Shown here piece by piece: positions 35,119-43,911 of a stretch of DNA of 64,000 bases. The notes below the pieces were generated by a model. It ran no database searches. It was not told where the DNA came from and saw only the letters and a program-made list of their open reading frames with translations. Positions within the stretch are counted from its first letter, which is position 1; every line of letters starts with the position of its first letter. The position numbers and the translations under genes were made by a program. The stretch is taken from the NCBI RefSeq assembly GCF_025847275.1, contig NZ_JAOZEV010000010.1:110541-174540 (forward strand), in the 5' to 3' direction. The stretch is from Flavobacterium frigoritolerans. GTDB lineage: Bacteria; Bacteroidota; Bacteroidia; Flavobacteriales; Flavobacteriaceae.

Positions 35119-35583
35119 ATGAGTAGCAATCCAAAATCTGTAGAAGCCCAAATGCTGATAAGAAAACCAGCTGAAATTGTTTTTAATGCCTTTATAGACC
35201 CGAATGTAACCAAAAACTTTTGGTTTACAAAAGGAAGTGATAAACTAGCCGTTGGTAAACACATAATCTGGGAATGGGAAATGTATAAAGTATCGACAAC
35301 CATTTTTGTAAAAGAGATTATCAAAAATGAGAAGATTTCTATCGAATGGAATGAACCTAAAACAACCGTTGATTTTGAATTCAGAAAAATAACTGATGAT
35401 ACAACTTATGTAGTTATCAAAAATTATGGTTTTGCTAAAGAAGGAGATGAACTCTTAAACATAATCAAAGACGCTACAGGCGGATTTACCACAGTTCTCG
35501 ACGGACTAAAAGCCTATTTAGAACATAATATCAACCTGAACCTTATAGCCGATAAATTTCCGAAAGAAGCTTTCAATAAATAA
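35119..35583 (+). CDS. SRPBCC (AHSA1-like) family protein
   Basis: A 154-aa START/AHSA1-fold protein: VEAQMLIRKPAEIVFNAFIDPNVTKNFWFTKGSDKL, GKHIIWEWEMY, KISIEWNEPKTTVDFEFRKITDDTTYVVIKNYGF and GGFTTVLDGLKAYLEH. Longer readings start at 35056 or 35080, but they overlap the methyltransferase and add no conserved sequence, so the ATG at 35119 is preferred. Activity unknown; the fold binds hydrophobic ligands. Confidence 0.82.
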   Translation: MSSNPKSVEAQMLIRKPAEIVFNAFIDPNVTKNFWFTKGSDKLAVGKHIIWEWEMYKVSTTIFVKEIIKNEKISIEWNEPKTTVDFEFRKITDDTTYVVIKNYGFAKEGDELLNIIKDATGGFTTVLDGLKAYLEHNINLNLIADKFPKEAFNK

Positions 35584-35784
35584 AAAAAACGCAAAGGTTT
35601 TAAAATATTTTTAATCTCTGGCAGAAAAATTAACCGCAAAGAGCGCAAAAGTTTAGGCAAAGTTCGCAAAGTTTTAAATTAGTGAAATTCGAAGCTAACT
35701 GCTTTTGAAATCATTCTAATCTTTTTATCCCGATAACTATCGTGAGTAGCGAAAAAAATAATTATTAATTCATGACCGAAAAAA
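35584..35784. repeat. Short intergenic gap with CGCAAAG repeats
   Basis: Contains imperfect direct repeats (ACCGCAAAGAGCGCAAAAG, AAAGTTCGCAAAG) of a kind seen between flavobacterial genes. No coding potential seen. Confidence 0.5.
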
Positions 35785-36585
35785 ATGAGCCTAGAAAACA
35801 ATTATATAGAGGTTAATAAACAATCCTGGAACAGCCGGGTTGAGTCACATCTTAAATCTGACTTTTATGATTTAGAAGGTTTCCTAAAAGGGAATACTTC
35901 ATTAAACAGTATCGAATTAGAATTACTAGGAGGTATAAAAGGAAAATCAATCCTGCATTTACAATGTCATTTTGGTCAAGACACCATTTCTTTGGCAAGA
36001 CTTGGCGCAAATGCTACAGGAGTCGATTTATCAGACAAAGCAATCGATAGTGCAAACAAACTTGCTAAAGAGGCTAATGCATCGGCTTCATTTATTTGTT
36101 GTGATATTTATGATTTACCAAACCATTTAAACCAGAAATTCGATATCGTATTTACAAGCTATGGCGCAATTCCTTGGCTACCCGATTTAGACAAATGGGC
36201 AAAACTAATTTCAGGTTTTCTTAATCCAAATGGTAAATTAGTCTTTGCCGAATTTCATCCTGTCGTTTGGATGTTCGATGATAATTTTGAAAAAATAGGA
36301 TATAATTATTTCAATTCGGGAGCAATAATAGAAACTCAAGAAGGAACCTACGCCGACAAAAATGCACCAATACAACTCGAATATGTATGTTGGAATCATG
36401 GTATGAGCGAAGTTATAAATAGCTTAATTAAAAACGGACTTGAAATAAATTCCCTAAATGAATATGATTATTCGCCCTATAACTGCTTTAATAATACCAT
36501 AGAATTTGAACCAAAAAAATACAGAATAAAACATCTGGACAATAAAATCCCAATGGTATATTCGATAGTTGCCACAAAAAAATAG
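35785..36585 (+). CDS. Class I SAM-dependent methyltransferase
   Basis: A 266-aa methyltransferase. It opens NYIEVNKQSWNSRVESH, has motif I SILHLQCHFGQDTISLARLGA (a Cys-containing variant of the Gly-rich loop common in this subgroup), GVDLSDKAIDSANKLA and FDIVFTSYGAIPWLPDL. It is the fourth class I methyltransferase in the window. Substrate unknown. Confidence 0.9.
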   Translation: MSLENNYIEVNKQSWNSRVESHLKSDFYDLEGFLKGNTSLNSIELELLGGIKGKSILHLQCHFGQDTISLARLGANATGVDLSDKAIDSANKLAKEANASASFICCDIYDLPNHLNQKFDIVFTSYGAIPWLPDLDKWAKLISGFLNPNGKLVFAEFHPVVWMFDDNFEKIGYNYFNSGAIIETQEGTYADKNAPIQLEYVCWNHGMSEVINSLIKNGLEINSLNEYDYSPYNCFNNTIEFEPKKYRIKHLDNKIPMVYSIVATKK

Positions 36586-36613
36586 TAACCTCAAAATTAT
36601 AACTCATCACATT

Positions 36614-37039
36614 ATGCAAACAACAATTGGATCAATTCTAGTCTTAATTCTTCTATTCCTAGCTGGAATTCATATTTATTGGGGATTTGGCGGAAAATGG
36701 GGAAATGATGCCGCAATACCAACAACCGAAAACAATGAAAAAGTAATCAATCCAAAACTAAAAGAATGCATGGTAGTTGCAATTGGATTACTTAGTCTTT
36801 CGGTTATAGTTTTAATAAAATCAGAAATAATAGCCTTTAGTTTACCTAATTGGTTACAAGAATATGGACTTTGGGTTATTGCACTATTATTTACCATAAG
36901 AGCAATTGGCGAATTTAAATACGTGGGATTTTTCAAAAAAGTCAAAACCACAAAATTTGCACAAATGGACACAAAATACTTTTCTCCATTATGTTTATTA
37001 ATTTCGATTTTAGCAACAACATTAGCATTAACAGCGTAA
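36614..37039 (+). CDS. DUF3995 family membrane protein
   Basis: A 141-aa protein with four membrane helices (about 4-22, 52-68, 82-98 and 123-139). IHIYWGFGGKWGNDAAIPT is the DUF3995 signature, and RAIGEFKYVGFFKK near the end is also typical. A longer reading from 36569 overlaps the methyltransferase gene and lacks support; the ATG at 36614 starts the first hydrophobic helix. Function unknown. Confidence 0.85.
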   Translation: MQTTIGSILVLILLFLAGIHIYWGFGGKWGNDAAIPTTENNEKVINPKLKECMVVAIGLLSLSVIVLIKSEIIAFSLPNWLQEYGLWVIALLFTIRAIGEFKYVGFFKKVKTTKFAQMDTKYFSPLCLLISILATTLALTA

Positions 37040-37087
37040 TTTATTGCGCTACTTTTACACAGAATAACAATATAATTTGAAATTAAA

Positions 37088-37543
37088 ATGGAATTAATTA
37101 CAATCGAAGAATTTTTCATTATCGGGTTATCGATAAGAACGACCAATGAAAATAACCAATCTGCAACGGATATTCCAGCGCTATGGAATAAATTTATGAC
37201 TGAAAATACAATCGAAAACATTCCGAATAAAATAGATAACTCAGTCTATTCAGTCTACACCGAATATGAAAAGGATTATACAAAACCATACACTACAATT
37301 TTAGGTTGTAAAGTTTCAAATTTAGACAATATCCCAGCTGGAATGATTGGAAAAACTATTGCTAAAGAAACCTACAAACAATTTACAGCCAAAGGAAATT
37401 TAGCAGACGGTATTGTAATCCAAAAATGGATAGAAATTTGGAATACTGATCTCAACAGAAAATATACTGCCGATTTTGAGATATACGGAGAAAAAGCATC
37501 CAATCCTGAAAGTGCCGAAGTGCCTATTTTTATAGCTATTTAA
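37088..37543 (+). CDS. GyrI-like/effector-binding domain protein
   Basis: A 151-aa stand-alone GyrI-like (AraC effector-binding) domain: FFIIGLSIRTTNENNQ, IPALWNKFMTENTIENIPNK, VYSVYTEYEKDYTKPYTTILGCKV, and C-terminal TADFEIYGEKASNPESAEVPIFIAI. The conserved Glu of the ligand pocket is present near the C-terminus (FEIYGE). Such proteins bind small cationic or hydrophobic ligands and can act as hydrolases or sensors. Confidence 0.85.
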   Translation: MELITIEEFFIIGLSIRTTNENNQSATDIPALWNKFMTENTIENIPNKIDNSVYSVYTEYEKDYTKPYTTILGCKVSNLDNIPAGMIGKTIAKETYKQFTAKGNLADGIVIQKWIEIWNTDLNRKYTADFEIYGEKASNPESAEVPIFIAI

Positions 37544-37581
37544 TAAAGTCATAACTGGTTGGATATAATTTCTGGCAAAAA

Positions 37582-37727
37582 AATTAACACATACAAACAT
37601 AGATTTTACACGCTCAAAAAGGCGTTTCACTTATTTTAAAAACACAGAGCTATGCGGAAGAAATGTATTTTTTTTTCACATTCTTTTTACATAAAAATTT
37701 TATGTTTCTATGTGTTAAAAAATAATT
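37582..37727. mobile_element. MITE-like ~150-bp palindromic element, copy 2 (inverted)
   Basis: Terminal arms AATTAACACATACAAACATAG and CTATGTGTTAAAAAATAATT match copy 1 at 27503-27655, and the core (GGCGTTTCACTTATTTT, AACACAGAGCTATG) matches the reverse complement of that copy. Non-coding. Confidence 0.7.
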
Positions 37728-37768
37728 ATACGCAACAACTTATACTATTGTTAAAATAAAAAATAATA

Positions 37769-38341
37769 ATGCAACCAAACCTAATTGAACATATAAAAAA
37801 GTACGTCGAACTAAACGATGAACAAACCCAATTAGTTTTGGCTAATATCAAGCCCATTACCCTAAAAAAGAAAAGTTATTTACTAGAAGAAGGGCAAGTA
37901 TGTTCCTCACTTTATTTTGTCGAAAAAGGGTGTTTGCGGTTCTTTTTTATCAATGATAAAGGAACCGAACAGATCACACAATTTGCAATCGAAAACTGGT
38001 GGATTTCCGATTATATGAGTTTTGATACACAATCGCCATCACAATTTTATATTCAGGCAATCGAAAATACCGAAGTATATGCTTTTGATTATCACAATCA
38101 AGAAAAAGTTTTTAGTCAATTACCACAACTAGAACGCTACTTCCGACTTATTTTACATAGAGCCTATTCGGCTGCTCAATTGCGAATGAAGTATTTATAC
38201 GATTTTACAAAAGAAGAAAGTTACCAGCATTTTATTACCAGATTCCCTGAGTTTGTGCAACGCATTCCACAATATATGTTGGCATCCTACTTAAACCTTA
38301 CTCCCGAATATTTAAGCGAGATAAGAAAAAACACACCATAA
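37769..38341 (+). CDS. Crp/Fnr family transcriptional regulator
   Basis: A 190-aa regulator with a cNMP-binding-like domain (LLEEGQVCSSLYFVEKGCLRFFFIN) and a short C-terminal HTH (IPQYMLASYLNLTPEYLSEIRK). Similar in layout to the one at 29766. Bacteroidota regulators of this type often control an adjacent small gene; here the next gene is an AhpD-like protein 78 bases downstream. Confidence 0.88.
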   Translation: MQPNLIEHIKKYVELNDEQTQLVLANIKPITLKKKSYLLEEGQVCSSLYFVEKGCLRFFFINDKGTEQITQFAIENWWISDYMSFDTQSPSQFYIQAIENTEVYAFDYHNQEKVFSQLPQLERYFRLILHRAYSAAQLRMKYLYDFTKEESYQHFITRFPEFVQRIPQYMLASYLNLTPEYLSEIRKNTP

Positions 38342-38386
38342 TTTCATTTCTTAAACCAGCTTAAGATTTTTTATTATTTCTATAAA

Positions 38387-38394
38387 TATCTTTG
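38387..38394 (+). promoter_or_regulatory. Bacteroidota -7 box for the AhpD-like gene
   Basis: TATCTTTG is an exact TAnnTTTG match, 25 bases before the start codon. No clear -33 element. Confidence 0.5.
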
Positions 38395-38419
38395 CTTAAT
38401 AATTTAAAACAAAGAAATC

Positions 38420-38866
38420 ATGAGCAAGAGAATTAAAATTGCACAAACCCAACCAGCAGCAATAAAACCATTATTGGATTTGAATACTTACTTAGACTCA
38501 ACTCCTTTAACTCACACGCACCACGAATTAATAAAAATTAGAACATCGCAAATAAATGGTTGTGCTTATTGTATTGATTTGCATACAAAAGATGCCCGCA
38601 AATATGGCGAAACCGAACAACGCATTTATTTATTAAACGCTTGGAGAGAAGTTGATTTCTATTCTGAAGAAGAAAGAGCAATTTTGGCTTTGACTGAAGA
38701 AATTACCTTAATAAGCAATGGAGGAGTTTCAGACGAAACCTATCAAAAAGCAGCTAGTTTATTCGATGAAAATTATTTATCAAATATTATAATGGCAATT
38801 ATTACTATAAACGCTTGGAACAGAATTGGTGTAACAACCGAAATGAAACCTGCCTTGAATCGTTAA
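38420..38866 (+). CDS. AhpD-like carboxymuconolactone decarboxylase family protein
   Basis: A 148-aa protein of the CMD/AhpD superfamily. The redox-type motif NGCAYCIDLH has Cys48, Cys51 and His55, as in AhpD-like alkylhydroperoxidases, and EEERAILALTEEITLI is the usual following helix. Probably handles peroxide or a related electrophile. The Crp/Fnr gene just upstream may regulate it. Confidence 0.9.
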   Translation: MSKRIKIAQTQPAAIKPLLDLNTYLDSTPLTHTHHELIKIRTSQINGCAYCIDLHTKDARKYGETEQRIYLLNAWREVDFYSEEERAILALTEEITLISNGGVSDETYQKAASLFDENYLSNIIMAIITINAWNRIGVTTEMKPALNR

Positions 38867-39145
38867 AAATTAAAAGCTTTAAACCATTAAGAAATTAAGA
38901 AAATTAAGGATTAAAACGTAATGGAACTTAATCTCTTAATGGTTTATTAAAAACAACATTTCTTTCTTATTTAACTGGATTTTCCTACTTGTTGTTGTTA
39001 AAAGCTTAATTTTAAGATAAACAGAATATTATAATTAATCTTTTTCACATTATTATTTTATTGCCAAATTATTAATATTAAATACAAATTTTAATAAATA
39101 TGCAACATTAACAAATCTTCGTTTCAAATCTTTGCATTATTCAAT
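38867..39145. other. Gap with a hairpin and AT-rich upstream region of the serine dehydratase gene
   Basis: A palindrome at about 38879-38947 (TTTAAACCATTAAGAAATTAAG ... CTTAATCTCTTAATGGTTTA style) could terminate the AhpD-like transcript. The rest is AT-rich with no gene. Confidence 0.5.
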
Positions 39146-39153
39146 TATCTTTG
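39146..39153 (+). promoter_or_regulatory. Bacteroidota -7 box for the serine dehydratase gene
   Basis: TATCTTTG matches TAnnTTTG, 21 bases before the start codon. A TTTG lies only 11 bases upstream, shorter than the normal spacing. Confidence 0.5.
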
Positions 39154-39174
39154 TGATAACAAAATTATAGTATA

Positions 39175-40602
39175 ATGGAAGAATGTATATCGGTATTTGA
39201 TATGCTGAAGATTGGTGTAGGACCTTCAAGCTCACACACCCTTGGACCTTGGCGTGCAGCAGAACGTTTTCTTGCTGAATTAAAAAGTGAAAATCTGTTT
39301 TCTCAAATCACTCGTGTCAAAGTCGATTTGTATGGTTCTCTTTCTTTAACGGGAAAAGGTCATGCTACAGATTTGGCAGTTATGTTAGGATTAAGCGGTC
39401 AAGATCCCGAATATATTCCTATAAGCGATATTGCAGGAATCATCAAATCTATTGAAGATACCAATACAATTAAACTTGGAAACGAGATAACCATTCCGTT
39501 TTTCTTTTTACAAGACATCATTTTCAATAAAGAATTCTTGCCTTTTCATGCCAATGGTTTAAAATTTACGGCCTACGCCAAAGATGACTCTGAATACGAG
39601 TCAATCTTCTACTCTATTGGTGGAGGATTCGTGGTAAAAGAAGAACGTGAAAATGCTAAAATAAAATCGGAGATAAAATGTGCATTTCCGTTTCCTATAC
39701 AAAATGCAGCAGAACTTTTAAATTATACGATTGCTCAAAACAAAACCATTTCGGAAATTGTTTATGAGAATGAAAAATCGATGCGTTCTGAAGAATTCAT
39801 TAATAACGAATTAATGCGTATTTGGAGTACCATGCTCGAATGTATGTATATAGGTTGTCACTCTGAAGGAATACTTCCGGGTGGATTAAATGTACGTCGT
39901 AGAGCCTTTGATATGCACCAAAACCTCATCGGTTTATCTAATTATAATTCTCCACAAACGTGGCTAGAAGAAATAAGAAAAACTGAAGTTAAATTTCGTC
40001 AAATCCTAAAATGGGTAAGTTGTTTTGCACTTGCAGTAAATGAAGTAAATGCAGCTTTAGGACGTGTAGTTACTGCGCCTACTAATGGTAGCGCTGGTGT
40101 AATTCCTGCCGTTTTAATGTATTATTTAGTGATCGAAAACCATAATGCAGGCGAAAAAGAAATCAAACAATTCTTGATGGTGGCTGGCGAAATAGGAAGT
40201 ATCTTCAAGAAAGGTTCTACCATTTCTGCAGCAATGGGAGGTTGTCAAGCCGAGATAGGTGTTTCATCATCTATGGCAGCAGCAGCACTTTGCGAATTAA
40301 TGGGCGGAACTCCAGCACAAGTTTTAATGGCAGCCGAAATCGCTATGGAACATCACTTAGGGTTAACCTGTGATCCAATTGGAGGTTTAGTACAAATTCC
40401 TTGCATCGAAAGAAATACAATGGGAGCTATAAAAGCTATCAATGCTGCCGAATTAGCTCTGGAAACTGATTCCAAAAATGCAAAAGTGCCTCTCGATAAA
40501 GTTATCGATACTATGTGGCAAACTGCAAAAGATATGAACTCAAAATACAAAGAAACCTCTGAAGGAGGATTAGCTATTGCCGTTAATATGGCGGATTGCT
40601 AG
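39175..40602 (+). CDS. sdaA: L-serine ammonia-lyase (iron-sulfur, single chain)
   Basis: Converts L-serine to pyruvate and ammonia with a [4Fe-4S] cluster. The 475-aa protein fuses beta and alpha domains as in Sda[26 protein letters not shown] at the start, [18 protein letters not shown] in the middle, and cluster-region cysteines in [25 protein letters not shown] and [18 protein letters not shown]. Length is normal. No regulator is adjacent. A long inverted repeat separates it from the convergent histidine kinase. Confidence 0.96.
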   Translation: MEECISVFDMLKIGVGPSSSHTLGPWRAAERFLAELKSENLFSQITRVKVDLYGSLSLTGKGHATDLAVMLGLSGQDPEYIPISDIAGIIKSIEDTNTIKLGNEITIPFFFLQDIIFNKEFLPFHANGLKFTAYAKDDSEYESIFYSIGGGFVVKEERENAKIKSEIKCAFPFPIQNAAELLNYTIAQNKTISEIVYENEKSMRSEEFINNELMRIWSTMLECMYIGCHSEGILPGGLNVRRRAFDMHQNLIGLSNYNSPQTWLEEIRKTEVKFRQILKWVSCFALAVNEVNAALGRVVTAPTNGSAGVIPAVLMYYLVIENHNAGEKEIKQFLMVAGEIGSIFKKGSTISAAMGGCQAEIGVSSSMAAAALCELMGGTPAQVLMAAEIAMEHHLGLTCDPIGGLVQIPCIERNTMGAIKAINAAELALETDSKNAKVPLDKVIDTMWQTAKDMNSKYKETSEGGLAIAVNMADC

Positions 40603-40606
40603 TTTT

Positions 40607-40820
40607 AGTTTTTTAGTATTCAGTCGCAGTTTTCAGTCGCAGTTTACAATTGTTTGCGAGTAAGAAGTATCAGTCGCAGTTATAAAAAAGTGTTCAGTTG
40701 CAGTTACAGTTTTCAAAAACTAAAAGATTGCACTGAACACTTTTTTATTTTATAGATTTCAATCACTGAAAACTGAAACTGGTACTGCAACTGAAAACTG
40801 CGACTGAATACTAAAAAACT
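40607..40820. repeat. Large inverted repeat between sdaA and the histidine kinase
   Basis: The arms at 40607-40643 and 40784-40820 match over 37 bases with one mismatch (AGTTTTTTAGTATTCAGTCG side). Inside, CAGTCGCAGT-type units repeat, and a second hairpin at ~40686-40748 (AAAAAGTGTTCAGT with ACTGAACACTTTTTT) can act as a bidirectional terminator for the two convergent genes. Confidence 0.85.
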
Positions 40821-42537
40821 ACGCTTTCAACAATTTAAACCAGAAAGAACTTCCTAATCCCAACTCACTTTCTACGCCAATTGTCCCGTTTTGTGCTTCA
40901 ATAAATTCTTTACTTATAGACAAGCCAAGTCCCGTTCCCGATTTATGACTTCCTGGAATCTGAAAAAACTTATCAAATACTTTAGATTTATAATGACTAT
41001 CGATTCCTTTACCAGTATCGACTACTTCAAAAACAATCTGATTTTTTTCTTTTTTCAGTTTAACTGTAATACTACTTTTTTCATAAGAATATCGAATAGC
41101 ATTCGTTAAGAAATTAATCATAACCCAAGTCGTTTTTTCTGAGTCTGCTTTAATATCTGCCAAGTTAGCTTCGCTATCAATAATCAAATCTATTTGCTTT
41201 TGCTCCGCTTGCACTTTTACCGCTTCAAGAGCATATTCTATAATTTTATACGGACTGCATTGCCCGATATTAAGTTTGATGTTACCTGTTTCTAATTGTG
41301 CCATATCTAGTAATTCTCCTGTAATTTTCAGCAAGCGCTGGCTATCATCTTTAATACTATCAATTAGTTGTTTTTGTTCCTCATTTATAATCCCCGTATT
41401 CGGTTTTTCTAATAACTGAAGACTTAATTTTATTGATGAAATTGGCGTTTTTAATTCATGCGAAACCGTTGCAATAAAGTTAGTTTTAGCAAAATCAAGT
41501 TCTTTAAACAGTGTAATATTTCGTAAAATAATTACATCTCCAATATTAATCGTTTTGTCCTCACCAGTTGGTGTAATTGTAATATTAACGGTCTCTTTAT
41601 CAAAATAACTTTCTTTACCATCAGCAAAAATTTTCATAGGGTGCGCTTTGGTACTTTCCAGATCATTGATGATTAAAGATTTCATCAAATCATTTTTTAG
41701 CGCCAGCGTTGTAGCTAATTGCCCAATCACATCTTCCGATTTCATTCCGATAATCTTAAGCGCTTCATTATTTACAAATAAAACTTTCCCCTGATTATCA
41801 AGTCCTATAATTGGGTCATGCATATTATTTATTAAAGTCTCCAGTCGTTTCTTTTCAAATGATAATTTATACAAATTACTATCATGATATTCCTCGAGTT
41901 TTTCGGCCATCGTATTAAATGATTTTGCTAAATCACCAAATTCGTTATGATTCATAAAATGCACTCTTTCCGAATAGTTTTTATTAGCAATTTGCTTAAT
42001 ACTCTCTGTCAATTCTTTAATTGGATTTGCAATATTATTGGGCAAATTAATTAGCAAATTAAAAGCAATCAGAAAACAAAGCGTACCAACAATTGCAATC
42101 GAAAAATTAGCCGTTTCGGCAGTTTGTTTGGCAATATCACTTTTCTGTTTTATAGCGTTCATGTTGAGTTTCATGATTGCAAAAATATCCTGACGTATCT
42201 GACTTTTAACAGCCTGATCATCCCAGTTATTTTCTAATTTATTAAAACTCATTTGTAAATTAGTCGTTACCTTATCTTCTCCGGCTTCGGTTACATTGAT
42301 AATTTGTTTTTTCAAATTGTCTTTAAAAACAACAATTGCTTTATCTTCATTACCACTTATTTCATCAAGCGAAGTGAGCATATTTCTAGAATATTCCAAT
42401 GTATTATAATTGGCTTTCAAAATATTTTCGGTGTCTTCTTTTATCAAAAAAATATAAAAGGCACTCACTAATGCAAGGATAATTATCATTAAAAATAATA
42501 GTCCCACGCCCAAGTTTAATTTCGTTTTAATTTTCAT
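40819..42537 (-). CDS. Membrane sensor histidine kinase of the Kdp locus (HAMP-PAS)
   Basis: A 572-aa kinase with TM helices at about 10-30 and 148-170 around a periplasmic sensor region, a HAMP domain (NPIKELTESIKQIANKNY), a PAS domain (~230-345), HisKA with His360 in TVSHELKTPISS, and HATPase_c with FLTNAIRYS, DTGKGI and GTGLGLSISKEF. It is the last gene of the kdp locus, 149 bases after the KdpD sensor module, which itself lacks a kinase domain. The likely arrangement is a split sensor: KdpD module plus this kinase, signalling to the NtrC-type regulator upstream. Confidence 0.92.
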   Translation of the reverse strand: MKIKTKLNLGVGLLFLMIIILALVSAFYIFLIKEDTENILKANYNTLEYSRNMLTSLDEISGNEDKAIVVFKDNLKKQIINVTEAGEDKVTTNLQMSFNKLENNWDDQAVKSQIRQDIFAIMKLNMNAIKQKSDIAKQTAETANFSIAIVGTLCFLIAFNLLINLPNNIANPIKELTESIKQIANKNYSERVHFMNHNEFGDLAKSFNTMAEKLEEYHDSNLYKLSFEKKRLETLINNMHDPIIGLDNQGKVLFVNNEALKIIGMKSEDVIGQLATTLALKNDLMKSLIINDLESTKAHPMKIFADGKESYFDKETVNITITPTGEDKTINIGDVIILRNITLFKELDFAKTNFIATVSHELKTPISSIKLSLQLLEKPNTGIINEEQKQLIDSIKDDSQRLLKITGELLDMAQLETGNIKLNIGQCSPYKIIEYALEAVKVQAEQKQIDLIIDSEANLADIKADSEKTTWVMINFLTNAIRYSYEKSSITVKLKKEKNQIVFEVVDTGKGIDSHYKSKVFDKFFQIPGSHKSGTGLGLSISKEFIEAQNGTIGVESELGLGSSFWFKLLKA

Positions 42538-42686
42538 TTCCTATGATTTACAAAACATTTTATTTTTTATCTAAGTACAATTTTCTTCAACCTGCTTAAA
42601 TGAACTTACATAACTTATATGGTTATTCTCGCCTCTAAAATCTATTATCTCGCTTCTCCAAATCTTACTTCTCAATATCTCAATAT

Positions 42687-43814
42687 CTAAGACAAAATTA
42701 CAAGATCAACATTCGATAAAGAAAGACGACTCAATAAACGCCTGAAAATCGATGTTGACAAAATTACCTTAAAAAAGTTAAAATGAGGTTTTCCAATACA
42801 AACCGTTGTAATTTCTTTTTGCTCTACAACCTTCAGCATAGTATCAGTAATATTAGTGCTTTCAATCTTAATTACTTCGGCACCGAGTTGAGTAGCCAAT
42901 TTAAAATTATTAATTAAATGCCGTTGTTTATCCAATGCTATTTTATCGCTGCTTTCCTTTGGTAACTGAACATACAAAACATACCAATCGCTATTGTAAT
43001 AACTAGCCAATCGAGCTGTTTTTCTAATAATATTCTTTGCCGTTCGGTCATTACTACTTATGCATGCTAATAATTTTTCGTGTCGCAGCGCCTGAGTTTT
43101 AGGAACTTCATTTTCTACTTTTCGCACCACTTGGCTTGCTACTTCTTTAAGAGCCAATTCTCGCAATTGCAAAATCTGATCTGCCTTAAAAAAATTATTC
43201 AGAGCCGTCTGGATTTTATCGGCTGTATAAATTTTCCCTTCCTTCAATCGGTCAATTAAATCCTCCGAAGTCAAATCGATATTTACAACCTCATCTGCCA
43301 ATCGTAATACATTATCAGGAATTCGTTCCTTAACATCTACATTCGTAATCCGTTTTACATCTTGATTTAAACTCTCGATATGCTGAATATTAACTGCCGA
43401 AATTACATTTATTCCAGATTCCAGAATCTCAAGAACATCTTGCCAGCGTTTTTCATTCTTACTGCCTTCTATGTTTGTGTGTGCCAATTCATCTACAATA
43501 ACCACTTCTGGTCGTAGATTAATTATTGCCTGCACATCCATTTCCTCCAATTGCTTTCCTTTGTAAAAAATAGAACGACGCGGAATCACAGGCAAACCAT
43601 CCAGTAATTCATGCGTTTCCTTACGATTATGCGTTTCTATGTACCCAATTTTTACATCAATTCCGTTTCTCAATAATGTATGCGCTTCCTGTAGCATACG
43701 AAAAGTTTTGCCTACACCAGCACTCATGCCAATGTAGACCTTAAACTTACCTTTACGGGATTTCTGAATTAAATCGAGAAAGTGCTTAACATTATTTTCC
43801 TTTTCGTTATCCAT
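42687..43814 (-). CDS. kdpD: KdpD-type sensor module without kinase domain
   Basis: A 375-aa protein holding only the N-terminal half of classical KdpD. Residues ~20-230 form the KdpD domain with Walker A GMSAGVGKTFRM and VVIVDELAHTNIEGSKNEKRW; the remainder is a universal-stress-protein-like domain (LLACISSNDRTAKNIIRKTARLA). The four TM helices, GAF and kinase parts of E. coli KdpD are missing. Bacteroidota commonly carry this split form with a separate kinase, found here 149 bases downstream. Confidence 0.93.
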   Translation of the reverse strand: MDNEKENNVKHFLDLIQKSRKGKFKVYIGMSAGVGKTFRMLQEAHTLLRNGIDVKIGYIETHNRKETHELLDGLPVIPRRSIFYKGKQLEEMDVQAIINLRPEVVIVDELAHTNIEGSKNEKRWQDVLEILESGINVISAVNIQHIESLNQDVKRITNVDVKERIPDNVLRLADEVVNIDLTSEDLIDRLKEGKIYTADKIQTALNNFFKADQILQLRELALKEVASQVVRKVENEVPKTQALRHEKLLACISSNDRTAKNIIRKTARLASYYNSDWYVLYVQLPKESSDKIALDKQRHLINNFKLATQLGAEVIKIESTNITDTMLKVVEQKEITTVCIGKPHFNFFKVILSTSIFRRLLSRLSLSNVDLVILS

Positions 43815-43911
43815 ATATTTTATCTGTAAAAAAAGATGAAAAAAGTTAGAAGCAAGATGCCAAAATAATTATAAAATAAATTTTGCCTCTTGCTTCTGAC
43901 TTCTAAATAAT

